In this document: in pieces, positions 50,043 to 58,489 of the stretch
Layout of the letters: each line of letters starts with the position of its first letter
How positions within the stretch are numbered: position 1 is the stretch's first letter
Assembly: GCA_964348095.1 (NCBI GenBank)
Contig: CAYGBK010000018.1
Span: forward strand, 1 to 64,000
Length of the DNA stretch: 64,000 nucleotides
Direction: 5' to 3'
Source of the DNA: WVXP01 sp964348095
GTDB taxonomy: Bacteria > Desulfobacterota > BSN033 > WVXP01
Made by a program: the position numbers and the translations under genes
Notes under the pieces: generated by a model
Told to the model about the DNA's origin: nothing
What the model saw: only the letters and a program-made list of their open reading frames with translations
The model's database searches: none

Positions 50043-50605
50043 AAAGGATTATTGTGGGTATTACGGGTGCCTCAGGCGTCATATACGGGATACGATTGCT
50101 GGAAGTGTTGAAAAAACTCGACATGGAGACTCACTTGGTAATCACCGAAGCAGGCCAAGAGAATATCCTCATAGAAACCACGTCCACTGTTGAGGCTGTA
50201 AAAGGCTTGGCCACCAAGGTATACGACACAAATGATGTGACGGCCCCTTTTTCGAGTGGCTCCTTCAGAACTGATGGGATGGTCATTGTCCCCTGCAGCG
50301 TGAAAACCCTTTCCGGAGTGGCCCATTCCTATACTGAGAATCTTTTGATACGGGCTGCAGACGTCACCTTGAAGGAGAGAAGAAAATTGATTCTGGTGGT
50401 GAGAGAGACGCCGCTCCACAAGGGGCACCTTGAGTTGATGAGCAGAGTTGCTGAGCTGGGGGGAGTGATCCTACCTCCCGTCCCTGCCTTTTACCATGGG
50501 CCTCGGACTATTGAGCACGTGATAGATCATACAATAGGGAAGATCCTTGACCTTATGGACATCGAACATTCCCTCTTTAAGCGGTGGGAGGGAAGATCTA
50601 AATAG
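50039..50605 (+). CDS. ubiX: Flavin prenyltransferase UbiX
   Basis: Adds a dimethylallyl group to reduced FMN, making prFMN for UbiD. 188 residues. Motifs are RIIVGITGASGVIYGIRLLEVL (phosphate/FMN loop), MVIVPCSVKTLSGVAHSYTENLLIRAADVTLKERRKLILVVRETPLH (region) with the conserved ERRKL and Thr-Pro, and PAFYHGPRTIEHVIDHTIGKILD. It overlaps the LpdD-like gene and is followed 71 bases later by a flavin reductase, which could give the FMNH2 it needs. Confidence 0.95.
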   Translation: MKRIIVGITGASGVIYGIRLLEVLKKLDMETHLVITEAGQENILIETTSTVEAVKGLATKVYDTNDVTAPFSSGSFRTDGMVIVPCSVKTLSGVAHSYTENLLIRAADVTLKERRKLILVVRETPLHKGHLELMSRVAELGGVILPPVPAFYHGPRTIEHVIDHTIGKILDLMDIEHSLFKRWEGRSK

Positions 50606-50676
50606 CAGGGAAGCGTTACAAGGGTAGTTTTTTCAGCGACGACTATTTATGAAACCGACCGGATAGGGAGGGTGAC

Positions 50677-51180
50677 ATGTCTGAGCGTTCTTTGGTCCAG
50701 GCAACAATGAATTTACCATGTTCAGTGGTGATACTCAGCGCCAAGGCAGATAACAACCACGGGGGGATGACGGCTTCTGCAATGTACATCTCGCAGGTTC
50801 CGCCGCTGATTGCGGTTAGTGTATCCAAGACTTTCGCCACCTATCAGTTGATCGAAAAGTCCAAAGAGTTTGCTATCAATGTGGTTTCAGATGATCAATT
50901 AGATCTGGTGAGAGAATTTGGGAGCACCCATGGGCACGAAGTCGACAAATTCAAGGAGTTTGATGTTTCCACTGAATCGGCCAGTAAGATCGGTGCACCC
51001 CTTATTTCAGGCTGCTTCGCCAACATTGAATGCCGGGTCAGGAGTTCCGTCTGGGATGTGGACGGGAACCATGCTGTTTACATCGGCGAGGTTCTTGGTT
51101 TCAAATTAGATGACAGTCTAAGACCCCTTGTCTGGCTCAACAACAGGTATTTTCGAGTGGGTTCCGAATGCCGGTTGTGA
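50677..51180 (+). CDS. Flavin reductase-domain protein
   Basis: 167 residues of the FMN-binding split-barrel flavin reductase family: CSVVILSAKADNNHGGMTASAMYISQVPPLIAVSVSK (region), then EFAINVVSDDQLDLVREFGS and ECRVRSSVWDVDGNHAVYIGEVLGF. GGGAGGGTGAC lies directly before ATG. NAD(P)H-dependent or ferredoxin-linked reduction of FMN is the likely role. Its place after UbiX suggests delivery of reduced FMN for prenylation or protection of prFMN. It ends the cluster before the repeat region. Confidence 0.9.
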   Translation: MSERSLVQATMNLPCSVVILSAKADNNHGGMTASAMYISQVPPLIAVSVSKTFATYQLIEKSKEFAINVVSDDQLDLVREFGSTHGHEVDKFKEFDVSTESASKIGAPLISGCFANIECRVRSSVWDVDGNHAVYIGEVLGFKLDDSLRPLVWLNNRYFRVGSECRL

Positions 51181-51279
51181 GGCAGAATCCGTTGTCCGGT
51201 GCGAGCCATCATTGTCTGTCATTCCAGGTTTATCTTCATTACATAAGTGTCCTCACTTTTGTGGACACTCATGTCCTTA

Positions 51280-51615
51280 GCAATTTGCCAGAAAGTGGGA
51301 AGGGAAGCTCTGAGCGCGAATCAAGATTTTTTCGGCAAGAATATCCAAGCACAGTGAACGTCTCCAGAATTTCTCACAGAGCACGCAGAGCCTCAGAGGG
51401 AACTTCCTCTTGATTGGTGAGAGGCCAATCCAGAGGAGATGATTTGGCCTAATTTTTCCCCTCAAAAAATTAGGCCAAAATCCTGATCCATTGATCTTCT
51501 CACTGTGCGAGCTCTGAGAGCTCGAGCGATCCTGAGCAGGGCCGAAGGGGAGCGGGCGAGAGAAACTGGTGCCTTTGTGGAAGCCCGCTTTCATCACACA
51601 AGAAGCGAGCAAAGG
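51280..51615 (-). repeat. Dispersed structured repeat, copy C
   Basis: Inverted copy of 10119-10523, matching A from CTAGTGAATTGCT-like bases to the GCGGGCTTCC region. The 14-bp stem (51444-51457 with 51465-51478) is perfect; the other stem (near 51403-51435) has one mismatch. It lacks the last about 90 bases of A's left end. It follows the flavin reductase gene. Confidence 0.9.
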
Positions 51616-52012
51616 AATTTGGACAACGGCCCATCCCCACCTTTCCCGCCGACAAAGGGAAAGGGGTTGATGGGAGAGCAAGGGAGCGAAGGCAGTATGA
51701 CGGTTTCACCACTGAATTCAAAATTGTGTTGAAACATGGAAGTGTTAGAAGTTCTTTTTCGAAAACTCAGAAAGCTTCAGCTCCATTATCTGTGACATGG
51801 AATTATCAAAGGAAGATTGATTTCTATCCCTTCGGCTTTTCACTGCTTAAGAGAAATGACCCGTCACGCCTTGCTTTGCAATTTCCTGAAGGGTTTTAAT
51901 TATTTGAAAATGTGGTATCATATCTGGATTTGAGAACTGACCCATTGCGGGAGAGGCCATTACATATGTCCTTTTGAAATTCGACGAGCCGAGATAGGAG
52001 GAAAGGGAATCT
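51616..52012. other. Intergenic before asd
   Basis: About 400 bases without a gene. It holds CAACGGCCCATCCCC (near 51624) and a pyrimidine-rich tract shared with the flank of repeat copy A. AGGAGGAAAGGG near 51996 serves asd. Confidence 0.5.
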
Positions 52013-53035
52013 ATGGGCAACCGATCATACAGTGTGGCAGTGGTTGGTGCGACCGGCTTAGTTGGAAACGAGATGATCAACGTCTTGGAACAGAGAAATT
52101 TTCCAGTGAAGGAAATCAAATTCCTGGCATCCACGCGAAGCGCCGGGCAGAAGCTAGAGTTTCATGGAGAAGAGGTGACTGTGGACGTACTTGACGAGAA
52201 CTCTTTCAAAGGCGTTGAGATCGGGCTCTTTTCCGCTGGCGGGTCGATCAGCGAGAAATTCGCCCCCATTGCCGGACAGGAAGGATGCGTCGTCATCGAC
52301 AACACGAGCGCTTTCCGCATGGACCCTGAGGTTCCTCTGGTGGTTCCCGAGGTCAACCCGCATGCCATCGGTCAGTACACCAAAAAGAAGATCATTGCCA
52401 ATCCGAACTGCTCCACTATTCAGCTGGTGATCGTTCTGAAGCCCATCCACGATGCAGTGAAAATCACAAGGGTGATTGTTTCAACGTATCAGTCCGTATC
52501 AGGGACAGGGAGAGAGGCAGTCGACGAATTAGAGCAGCAAAGCCGGGCGATCTTCAATCAACAGGAGATTGAAGTGAGTGTCTATCCTCACCAGATTGCC
52601 TTCAATTGCTTGCCCCATATCGACGCATTCCTTGACAATGGCTATACCAAAGAAGAGATGAAAATGGTCAACGAGACCAAGAAGATCATGGAAGACGACT
52701 CAATCGGCGTGACAGCCACAACAGTCAGAGTGCCTGTCTTTTTCAGTCACTCCGAGTCGGTTAATATCGAGACGGAGAAGAAGATCAACCCTCAGGAGAT
52801 CAGAGACCTTCTGTCGAAAGCTCCTGGGATAGTCGTCGAGGACGATCCATCTCTTCTCAAGTATCCCTTAGCCATCTATGCTGCCGGCAGGGATGAGACC
52901 TTTGTGGGTCGAATCCGGGAGGACGAATCCATAGAGACCGGTATAAACATGTGGATCGTCTCAGACAATATCCGCAAGGGGGCTGCCCTGAATGCGGTTC
53001 AGATTGCAGAGAGGCTCATTGAAAAACATCTCTGA
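52013..53035 (+). CDS. asd: Aspartate-semialdehyde dehydrogenase
   Basis: Second step of the lysine/methionine/threonine and diaminopimelate branch: NADPH reduction of aspartyl phosphate. 340 residues. Motifs are VVGATGLVGNEMINVL (NADP loop), FLASTRSAGQ, IDNTSAFRMDPEVPLVVPEVN, the catalytic Cys in IIANPNCSTIQLV, and a PHQIAFNCLPHID segment with GRIREDESIETGINMWIVSDN. No other genes of the pathway are adjacent. Confidence 0.95.
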   Translation: MGNRSYSVAVVGATGLVGNEMINVLEQRNFPVKEIKFLASTRSAGQKLEFHGEEVTVDVLDENSFKGVEIGLFSAGGSISEKFAPIAGQEGCVVIDNTSAFRMDPEVPLVVPEVNPHAIGQYTKKKIIANPNCSTIQLVIVLKPIHDAVKITRVIVSTYQSVSGTGREAVDELEQQSRAIFNQQEIEVSVYPHQIAFNCLPHIDAFLDNGYTKEEMKMVNETKKIMEDDSIGVTATTVRVPVFFSHSESVNIETEKKINPQEIRDLLSKAPGIVVEDDPSLLKYPLAIYAAGRDETFVGRIREDESIETGINMWIVSDNIRKGAALNAVQIAERLIEKHL

Positions 53036-53550
53036 GATGATAGTAGGGGGGCTCTGGCCCACTTATGAAGAATCGGAAGGAAACCGGGTTTTCTTCTGTT
53101 CTATGCCTATCAATATTCTTGCCGGATGTGAAGCGTGACGATTGCGCTGATTGAGATTTGGTTATAGATCTACCTGCGCCTGGCTTCTGGTCCGCCGCGG
53201 GGGGACAAATAGTGTTTTTACGGCAGGCCGGCAGATCGGGCCACAAATGTGAGCTGGTTTCAATCGACTACCTAGCCCGAATTATTCATGAGAGATTTCA
53301 TCAAAAACGGAAAAAATATATAACATCAAAGACCTATCTTAGTATTTCGACTCGGTCACGAATGACAGTCTGTTTTTGGCGAAGATTCGATCCTGGTGAC
53401 GAAATCTCTCACCCTTTGGGCTCGCCCGCTTTGCACACTGGCTGCGTTATTGGGGTTCGAAGTACATGAGGTCGTCTTCACCCCTGCTGGCCTTGCCAGC
53501 GCCCAAATCGGGCTTCCTGAATAATCCGCGCTAGTGCTCCTGGATGAGGG
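53036..53550. other. Intergenic after asd, no gene recognised
   Basis: 515 bases up to a clear terminator. The one plus frame of 103 codons (53158-53469) has no family likeness. Either asd has a long 3' untranslated end or an unseen short RNA ends at the terminator. Confidence 0.4.
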
Positions 53551-53580
53551 CCTCTTCTTTTCAGAAGAGGTTTTATTTTA
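53551..53580 (+). terminator. Rho-independent terminator
   Basis: A perfect 8-bp stem CCTCTTCT (53551-53558) with AGAAGAGG (53563-53570), loop TTTC, then TTTTATTTTA. It lies 515 bases after the asd stop. The 200 bases from here to 53782 show no gene. Confidence 0.85.
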
Positions 53581-53782
53581 GAACCCCAGTTCGTGGGTAT
53601 CAGGAAACGGGCGCGAATAAGCGTTTAGGACACAGATTATTGGTATCGGCAGAAATGAACGCTGTGAATCAATGTGAAGAGGAGGACAGAGGGACCAGGC
53701 TTGACCGGATGGCTCCTTGTTTCGGTCGGTCCAAAGAGACAGAGACCCGGCGGCTGATCCCTGAAACCCGTGAACTGTCGTC

Positions 53783-54511
53783 ATGGAAGGAATAGGAGAG
53801 CGAAAATACCGTAACCTTGTCACCGCAAAGGATCTCGTGGCCTTTCGAGTCACGGTTCAGGAGACGGATCTCTTCGTTATGGCAGAAAAACCGCTATCGA
53901 GGGAGACCCGTGACGCAGTGGCTCGGCATCGGCACTCAATTGAAGCATATATCGGGTCGCATTCCCAGTTTCGCGAATCTCTCATCCCTCTCCAAGACGA
54001 TCCTCTGGCACCTAAAATCGTCCGTGAAATGCTTCAGGCGAGCCAACAATGTGGTGTAGGCCCTATGGCTGGCGTTGCAGGGGCGATGTCCCATTTTGTT
54101 GGCGAGGATCTCTTGAACCATTCGCGAGATGTTATCATTGAAAATGGGGGAGATATTTACATGAGGTCATCCAAGAAACGGCGGGTGGCCATTTACGCAG
54201 GACTGTCTCCCTTTAGCTTGAAAATTGGTCTTATCATTTCTTCCAAGAACACCCCTGTCGGCGTCTGCACATCATCTGGCACTGTCGGCCATTCTCGAAG
54301 TTTTGGACAAGCCGATGCGGTCTGTGTTGTCTCGAAATCTTCAACTCTCGCTGATGCTGCCGCGACGGCCGTGGGCAACTCGATAATGTCCAAGAATGAT
54401 ATCGAAGAGGGGCTAACCCGTGCTCGGCAGATTGATGGTGTCATGGGAGTCGTGGTTGTCGTGGCAGACGCTCTAGGAGTTTGGGGGGATATCGAGATTG
54501 TCAGAATCTAG
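53783..54511 (+). CDS. UPF0280 (ApbE-like) family protein
   Basis: 242 residues. Motifs are KYRNLVTAKDLVAFRVTVQETDLFV (region), GVGPMAGVAGAMSHFVGEDLL and DVIIENGGDIYMRSS, and STLADAAATAVGNSI near the C-terminus, as in the UPF0280 group of the ApbE/thiamine-biosynthesis-lipoprotein superfamily. ApbE relatives move FMN onto proteins; this branch has no confirmed activity. The mtaB gene starts 14 bases after its stop. Confidence 0.88.
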   Translation: MEGIGERKYRNLVTAKDLVAFRVTVQETDLFVMAEKPLSRETRDAVARHRHSIEAYIGSHSQFRESLIPLQDDPLAPKIVREMLQASQQCGVGPMAGVAGAMSHFVGEDLLNHSRDVIIENGGDIYMRSSKKRRVAIYAGLSPFSLKIGLIISSKNTPVGVCTSSGTVGHSRSFGQADAVCVVSKSSTLADAAATAVGNSIMSKNDIEEGLTRARQIDGVMGVVVVVADALGVWGDIEIVRI

Positions 54512-54525
54512 TTTGGACCAGAAAA

Positions 54526-55836
54526 ATGTGTCACAAAAGTGTTGCTATAGCAACCTTAGGGTGCAAGGTTAACCAGTTCGACTCCGAAGTAATCCGGGAA
54601 AAGCTGGTGGGTTCAGGATTTCGAGAAGTTCCCTTTGACCAGGAAGCGGACGTCTATATCATCAACACGTGCACGGTTACGGGAAAGTCAGACTGCCAAT
54701 CCCGGCAGCTCATTCGCCGGGCTCACCGAACAAACCCCGATGCTGTCGTCATTGCCACGGGGTGTTACGCAGAGGTTTTCCCACGAACAGTGAGCGGAGT
54801 GGACGGTGTCTCAGGGGTATTGGGCAATCAAGCCAAGGGAGAGGTTGCCGCTATTGTCTCTCGCTTGATGATGGACAGAAAACCCCTCGTTCGAGTCCCA
54901 CCGATAGGGAATGGGGCACTGGAGCAAACAAATGTCCAGGGTTTTTCTCGCCGCCGCCGGGCCTTTCTCAAAATACAGGACGGCTGTGATGACGACTGTA
55001 GCTATTGCATTGTTCCTCGCGCCCGGGGGAGAAGTCGGAGTCTGCCGCCGGAAAAGGCTTTGGATGAGCTTCGTCAGTTGAGAGCACGAGGGTACGAGGA
55101 AGCCGTCCTCACAGGTATTCATCTGGGATACTATGGCCTCGATCTTTCCCCGGCCACGTCCCTGGCCAAATTTGTAGACCTTCTTGGGGACAATCCCAAC
55201 ATCCCTCCCCGGATCCGAGTGAGTTCGGTCGAACCCACAGACTTCACGGGTGAACTCCTCGCTGCGGTGCACGCATCGAAAGTCATCTGTCCCCACCTGC
55301 ATATTCCCCTCCAGAGCGGGGACGATGAAATTCTGTCTTGCATGAATCGACGGTATACGCGAGAGGCCTTTCGGGCACTGGTTCTTGAAATTGTTACGAG
55401 AATTCCCTCGATCTCTATCGGCCTCGATGTTATGGGAGGGTTTCCAGGAGAGGGAGAAAGCCATTTTCAAAATACAGTTAGACTCATTGAGGAACTTCCT
55501 ATTGCCTATCTTCATGTCTTCCCCTTTTCGCCCCGCCCAGGGACCGTTGCCTTCGATCTACCCCACAGGGTAGAGAATGGGGAAGTCCGGAGGCGTTGTG
55601 CAATCCTTCGGGAACTGGGACAGAAGAAACGGGAGGCCTTTTACAGTCGCTTTCTTGATTGTACGGTAGGCGTTCTGGAGGAAGAGACAACCGTGGATGA
55701 AGCTGGGCGGCGGAAGGGAGTATCGAGAAACTATATTCCTGTGTGGATCGACCCTGGAGAGACGTCACTAACTGGCGAAGTTGACGTCGTCATTACCGAG
55801 GTGATGGGGCGCAAGGTATTGGGAACAAGAACCTAA
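54526..55836 (+). CDS. mtaB: tRNA methylthiotransferase MtaB (MiaB family)
   Basis: 436 residues, converts t6A37 to ms2t6A in tRNA with a radical SAM and an auxiliary 4Fe-4S cluster. N-terminal domain Cys are in TLGCKVNQFDSE, IINTCTVTGKSD and ATGCYAEVFPR. The radical SAM triad is DGCDDDCSYCIVP, followed by ARGRSRSLPPEKALDELR and HLHIPLQSGDDEIL. The C-terminal TRAM-like region ends in VVITEVMGRKVLG. The TLGCKVNQFDSE form is MtaB-like rather than MiaB (YGCQMN). ATG 54526 is chosen; an in-frame TTG upstream would lie inside the UPF0280 gene. Confidence 0.92.
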   Translation: MCHKSVAIATLGCKVNQFDSEVIREKLVGSGFREVPFDQEADVYIINTCTVTGKSDCQSRQLIRRAHRTNPDAVVIATGCYAEVFPRTVSGVDGVSGVLGNQAKGEVAAIVSRLMMDRKPLVRVPPIGNGALEQTNVQGFSRRRRAFLKIQDGCDDDCSYCIVPRARGRSRSLPPEKALDELRQLRARGYEEAVLTGIHLGYYGLDLSPATSLAKFVDLLGDNPNIPPRIRVSSVEPTDFTGELLAAVHASKVICPHLHIPLQSGDDEILSCMNRRYTREAFRALVLEIVTRIPSISIGLDVMGGFPGEGESHFQNTVRLIEELPIAYLHVFPFSPRPGTVAFDLPHRVENGEVRRRCAILRELGQKKREAFYSRFLDCTVGVLEEETTVDEAGRRKGVSRNYIPVWIDPGETSLTGEVDVVITEVMGRKVLGTRT

Positions 55837-55973
55837 GGCTCAAGGAAAAAGGAACAGGGACAAAGAGTCGTGGGGCCTTTCACATTGGGCTCTGCATATT
55901 CGGCCTTTAACCTTTGACCTTTAGCCTTTTTTGTTGGTCTTGACCTCGCGGGTATTTGAAGTAGAGTGATTGT

Positions 55974-56696
55974 ATGGACCCTTTAAGCGAAGAGACGTCG
56001 AAATGGATGGAAGACGTCCAGGCCGCTATCACATATCGGTTCCGGGATTCTGACCTTCTAATCCAGGCCCTTACCCACAGATCCCACGCTCATGAGAATC
56101 TACAATCGAAGCTCGTTGAAAACGAGAGGCTTGAGTTTCTGGGTGACGCTGTCCTGAATTTTGTGATAAGCCATTTGCTTATCGAGCGATTCGCTGACAA
56201 ATCAGCGGGCGAACTTACCCGAATGCGAGCGTCGATTGTGAACGAGAAAGCCCTGGCGCGGACATCGAAACGTATCGGACTGGGCCGCTTCATTCTTCTC
56301 GGAAAGGGCGAGAACCAATCGGGAGGAAGAGAAAAATCGTCGATACTCGCGGACTGTTATGAGGCTGTGATTGGTGCGGTCTATTTGGATGGTGGTTACG
56401 GAGAGGTTTTTCAATTGGTGAAGTCGCACTTTTCCGGGGTCCTCACGAGACTCAGGCGGAAGGTCCCACGACAGAATTTCAAAAACCTCCTGCAGGAACG
56501 GACTCAGAGTCTGTACCATGCAATTCCTCAGTACTCCCTGGTCAAAGAATCAGGCCCCGACCATGATAAAGAATTCAAGATCTCCGTCTCCGTTGATGGA
56601 GTGGTCATGGGGCTTGGGAAGGGCAGGACAAAGAAAGACGCCGAGCAGGGTGCAGCAGAACGGGCGTTGTCAAAACTGACATCGAACATGAAATGA
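55974..56696 (+). CDS. rnc: Ribonuclease III
   Basis: Cleaves double-stranded RNA in rRNA and mRNA maturation. 240 residues. Catalytic domain: signature NERLEFLGDAVLNFVISHLL and the second metal-ligand region DCYEAVIGAVYLDGGYG. C-terminal dsRNA-binding domain about 160-235 (NFKNLLQERTQSL, then KEFKISVSVDG, then GRTKKDAEQGAAERAL). Its stop overlaps the start of the following radical SAM gene (ATGA). Confidence 0.95.
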   Translation: MDPLSEETSKWMEDVQAAITYRFRDSDLLIQALTHRSHAHENLQSKLVENERLEFLGDAVLNFVISHLLIERFADKSAGELTRMRASIVNEKALARTSKRIGLGRFILLGKGENQSGGREKSSILADCYEAVIGAVYLDGGYGEVFQLVKSHFSGVLTRLRRKVPRQNFKNLLQERTQSLYHAIPQYSLVKESGPDHDKEFKISVSVDGVVMGLGKGRTKKDAEQGAAERALSKLTSNMK

Positions 56697-57772
56697 AAAC
56701 TTGTGTTAGAAGACGACTCATTATCCCAATCTTCATCACCCATCAGGGATGTCCCCACCGGTGTGTGTTCTGCAATCAGGAGGAGATTACAAATTGGCGC
56801 GCCGGGATCCCGTCGACGACTCAGATTCAAACGACAATTGTTTCTTACCTTGGGACGGTTAGGCGTTTTCATCAACGAAGGGAGGTGGCCTTCTACGGAG
56901 GGAGTTTCACAGCCCTCTCTGCTAAGAGTCAGGAGGTGCTTCTCGCAGGGGTTCAACCGTTCATCAATGAAAACCGAATTGACGCTATTCGGGTCTCAAC
57001 GAGGCCTGATGCGATTGAGGCTGATCGGTTGCAACTTCTCAGGGATTTCAACGTCGAGACGGTAGAGGTGGGGGCACAATCCCTGGTAGACGAAATCTTA
57101 GCGAGTAGCCAGAGAGGTCACACCATTCGAGACGTCGTCGAGAGTGTCCGCCTTGTTAGATCAATGGGCTTTGAGGTGGGACTTCAGATAATGGTCGGTC
57201 TCCCCGGAGAGGACAAGGACCTTTTTCTCACTACCGTTCGCCGTGTCATAGAGCTTTGTCCGGATTTTGTTAGGATTTATCCGCTTCTAGTCTTGAAGGG
57301 ATCACCTCTGGCGAAACTTTACAAGAAAGGGTTGTACACCCCTATCTCACTCAGGGAGGCTGTCCAGTGGGTTAAGGTGGCCCTGAGGTTGCTTGAGAAG
57401 GCGAAAATCGCTGTTGTCCGTGTAGGGCTTCAGACGACGCCCGAGCTCGATAGCCCTAAGGCGGTTCTGGCAGGCCCATACCACCCGGCATTTCGGTTCC
57501 TCGTCGAGTCGGCCCTTTTCTATGATATGGCATACAGGCTTCTGGAGAATTCTGGGAGCCTGGTGGGTCACAGGGTGAGATTCCGAGTCGCCCCCGAGGA
57601 CCTGTCTAATTTGAAGGGGCACGGGAAGGATAATGTGGCACGGTTGAGAAAAGCCTTTGGATCAAGGTCTATCGAGATGATTGCAGATCCCACCATTGTC
57701 CGGGGGAACCTGCTCCTGGAGGGTTCGAACGGATTTCTCACAATGTCCAGGGAGCGGCTGACTGAGGCTTAA
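56693..57772 (+). CDS. Radical SAM protein, Elp3/HemN-like, unknown substrate
   Basis: 359 residues. The cluster-binding motif GCPHRCVFCNQEEIT near residue 20, then VAFYGGSFTALSAKSQE, RVSTRPDAIEADRL, VEVGAQSLVDEILASSQRGHT, GFEVGLQIMVGLPGEDKDLFL and VRIYPLLVLKGSPLAKLYKKG form the Elp3/radical SAM core; the C-terminal acetyltransferase domain of Elp3 is absent. The family is common in Desulfobacterota and Firmicutes, often downstream of rnc, but no substrate is known to me. It overlaps rnc by four bases. Confidence 0.85.
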   Translation: MKTCVRRRLIIPIFITHQGCPHRCVFCNQEEITNWRAGIPSTTQIQTTIVSYLGTVRRFHQRREVAFYGGSFTALSAKSQEVLLAGVQPFINENRIDAIRVSTRPDAIEADRLQLLRDFNVETVEVGAQSLVDEILASSQRGHTIRDVVESVRLVRSMGFEVGLQIMVGLPGEDKDLFLTTVRRVIELCPDFVRIYPLLVLKGSPLAKLYKKGLYTPISLREAVQWVKVALRLLEKAKIAVVRVGLQTTPELDSPKAVLAGPYHPAFRFLVESALFYDMAYRLLENSGSLVGHRVRFRVAPEDLSNLKGHGKDNVARLRKAFGSRSIEMIADPTIVRGNLLLEGSNGFLTMSRERLTEA

Positions 57773-57787
57773 CGGTCAGGGGGTTGA

Positions 57788-58453
57788 ATGTTGGGAAGGA
57801 CAAACACACGGAGACTTGGTCTCGCCTGCGCGTTATGTTTAGGTTTTTTGATCTACTCCTGTGCGGGGCCGACGAGACCACCGAAAAAGATACCCGAAAA
57901 GAGGCCGGTCTATGTACAGCGGGGAGTTGCCTCGTGGTATGGACTGAAATTCCACGGAAAACCAACAGCGAGTGGCGAAATCTATAATATGTATGACTTG
58001 ACCGCGGCTCACAAAACCCTGCCTCTGGGAACCGACGTGATGGTCACGAACTTGGAAAACCACCGTTCCGTATTGGTCAAGATCAACGATAGAGGGCCTT
58101 TTGTAAAGGGAAGGATTATCGATCTCTCTTATGCTGCCGCCCGGGTCATTGGTATCGAGGAAAAAGGAACGGCCCGTGTTAAGGTGGTGGCATTCAACCT
58201 CAGCGAACCACCCCGCCGTGGCTCTCCAGTCTACGCCGTCCAGGTTGGCTCGTTCAGCGAGAAAGAGAATGCCGAACGTCTCCTGAGAGAGCTAAAAAAG
58301 TTTTTCGACGAGGCGTATATGACGGTTCTGGAGACAACCGGGGGAAACTACTATCGCGTTCGAGTTGGTCGGTTTGGGAGCAAGGATAAGGCATATCGTA
58401 CGGCGGAGCAGCTCGTATCTCTTGGATACTCGGTTTTGATAACATCCCGATAA
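57788..58453 (+). CDS. rlpA: RlpA-family septal-ring lipoprotein with SPOR domain
   Basis: 221 residues. Lipoprotein signal with lipobox IYSC (Cys about 25). The double-psi barrel of RlpA (GVASWYGLKFHGKPTASGE, NMYDLTAAHKTLPLGT, and VLVKINDRGPFVKGRIIDLSYAAA) carries the catalytic Asp and His region of a denuded-glycan lytic transglycosylase. A SPOR domain (about 148-221, VYAVQVGSFSEKENAERLLR) targets septal peptidoglycan. It starts 15 bases after the radical SAM gene's stop. Confidence 0.92.
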   Translation: MLGRTNTRRLGLACALCLGFLIYSCAGPTRPPKKIPEKRPVYVQRGVASWYGLKFHGKPTASGEIYNMYDLTAAHKTLPLGTDVMVTNLENHRSVLVKINDRGPFVKGRIIDLSYAAARVIGIEEKGTARVKVVAFNLSEPPRRGSPVYAVQVGSFSEKENAERLLRELKKFFDEAYMTVLETTGGNYYRVRVGRFGSKDKAYRTAEQLVSLGYSVLITSR

Positions 58454-58489
58454 GTCAATGTTATTCGGAACGGGAAAAGAGAGGAAGAG

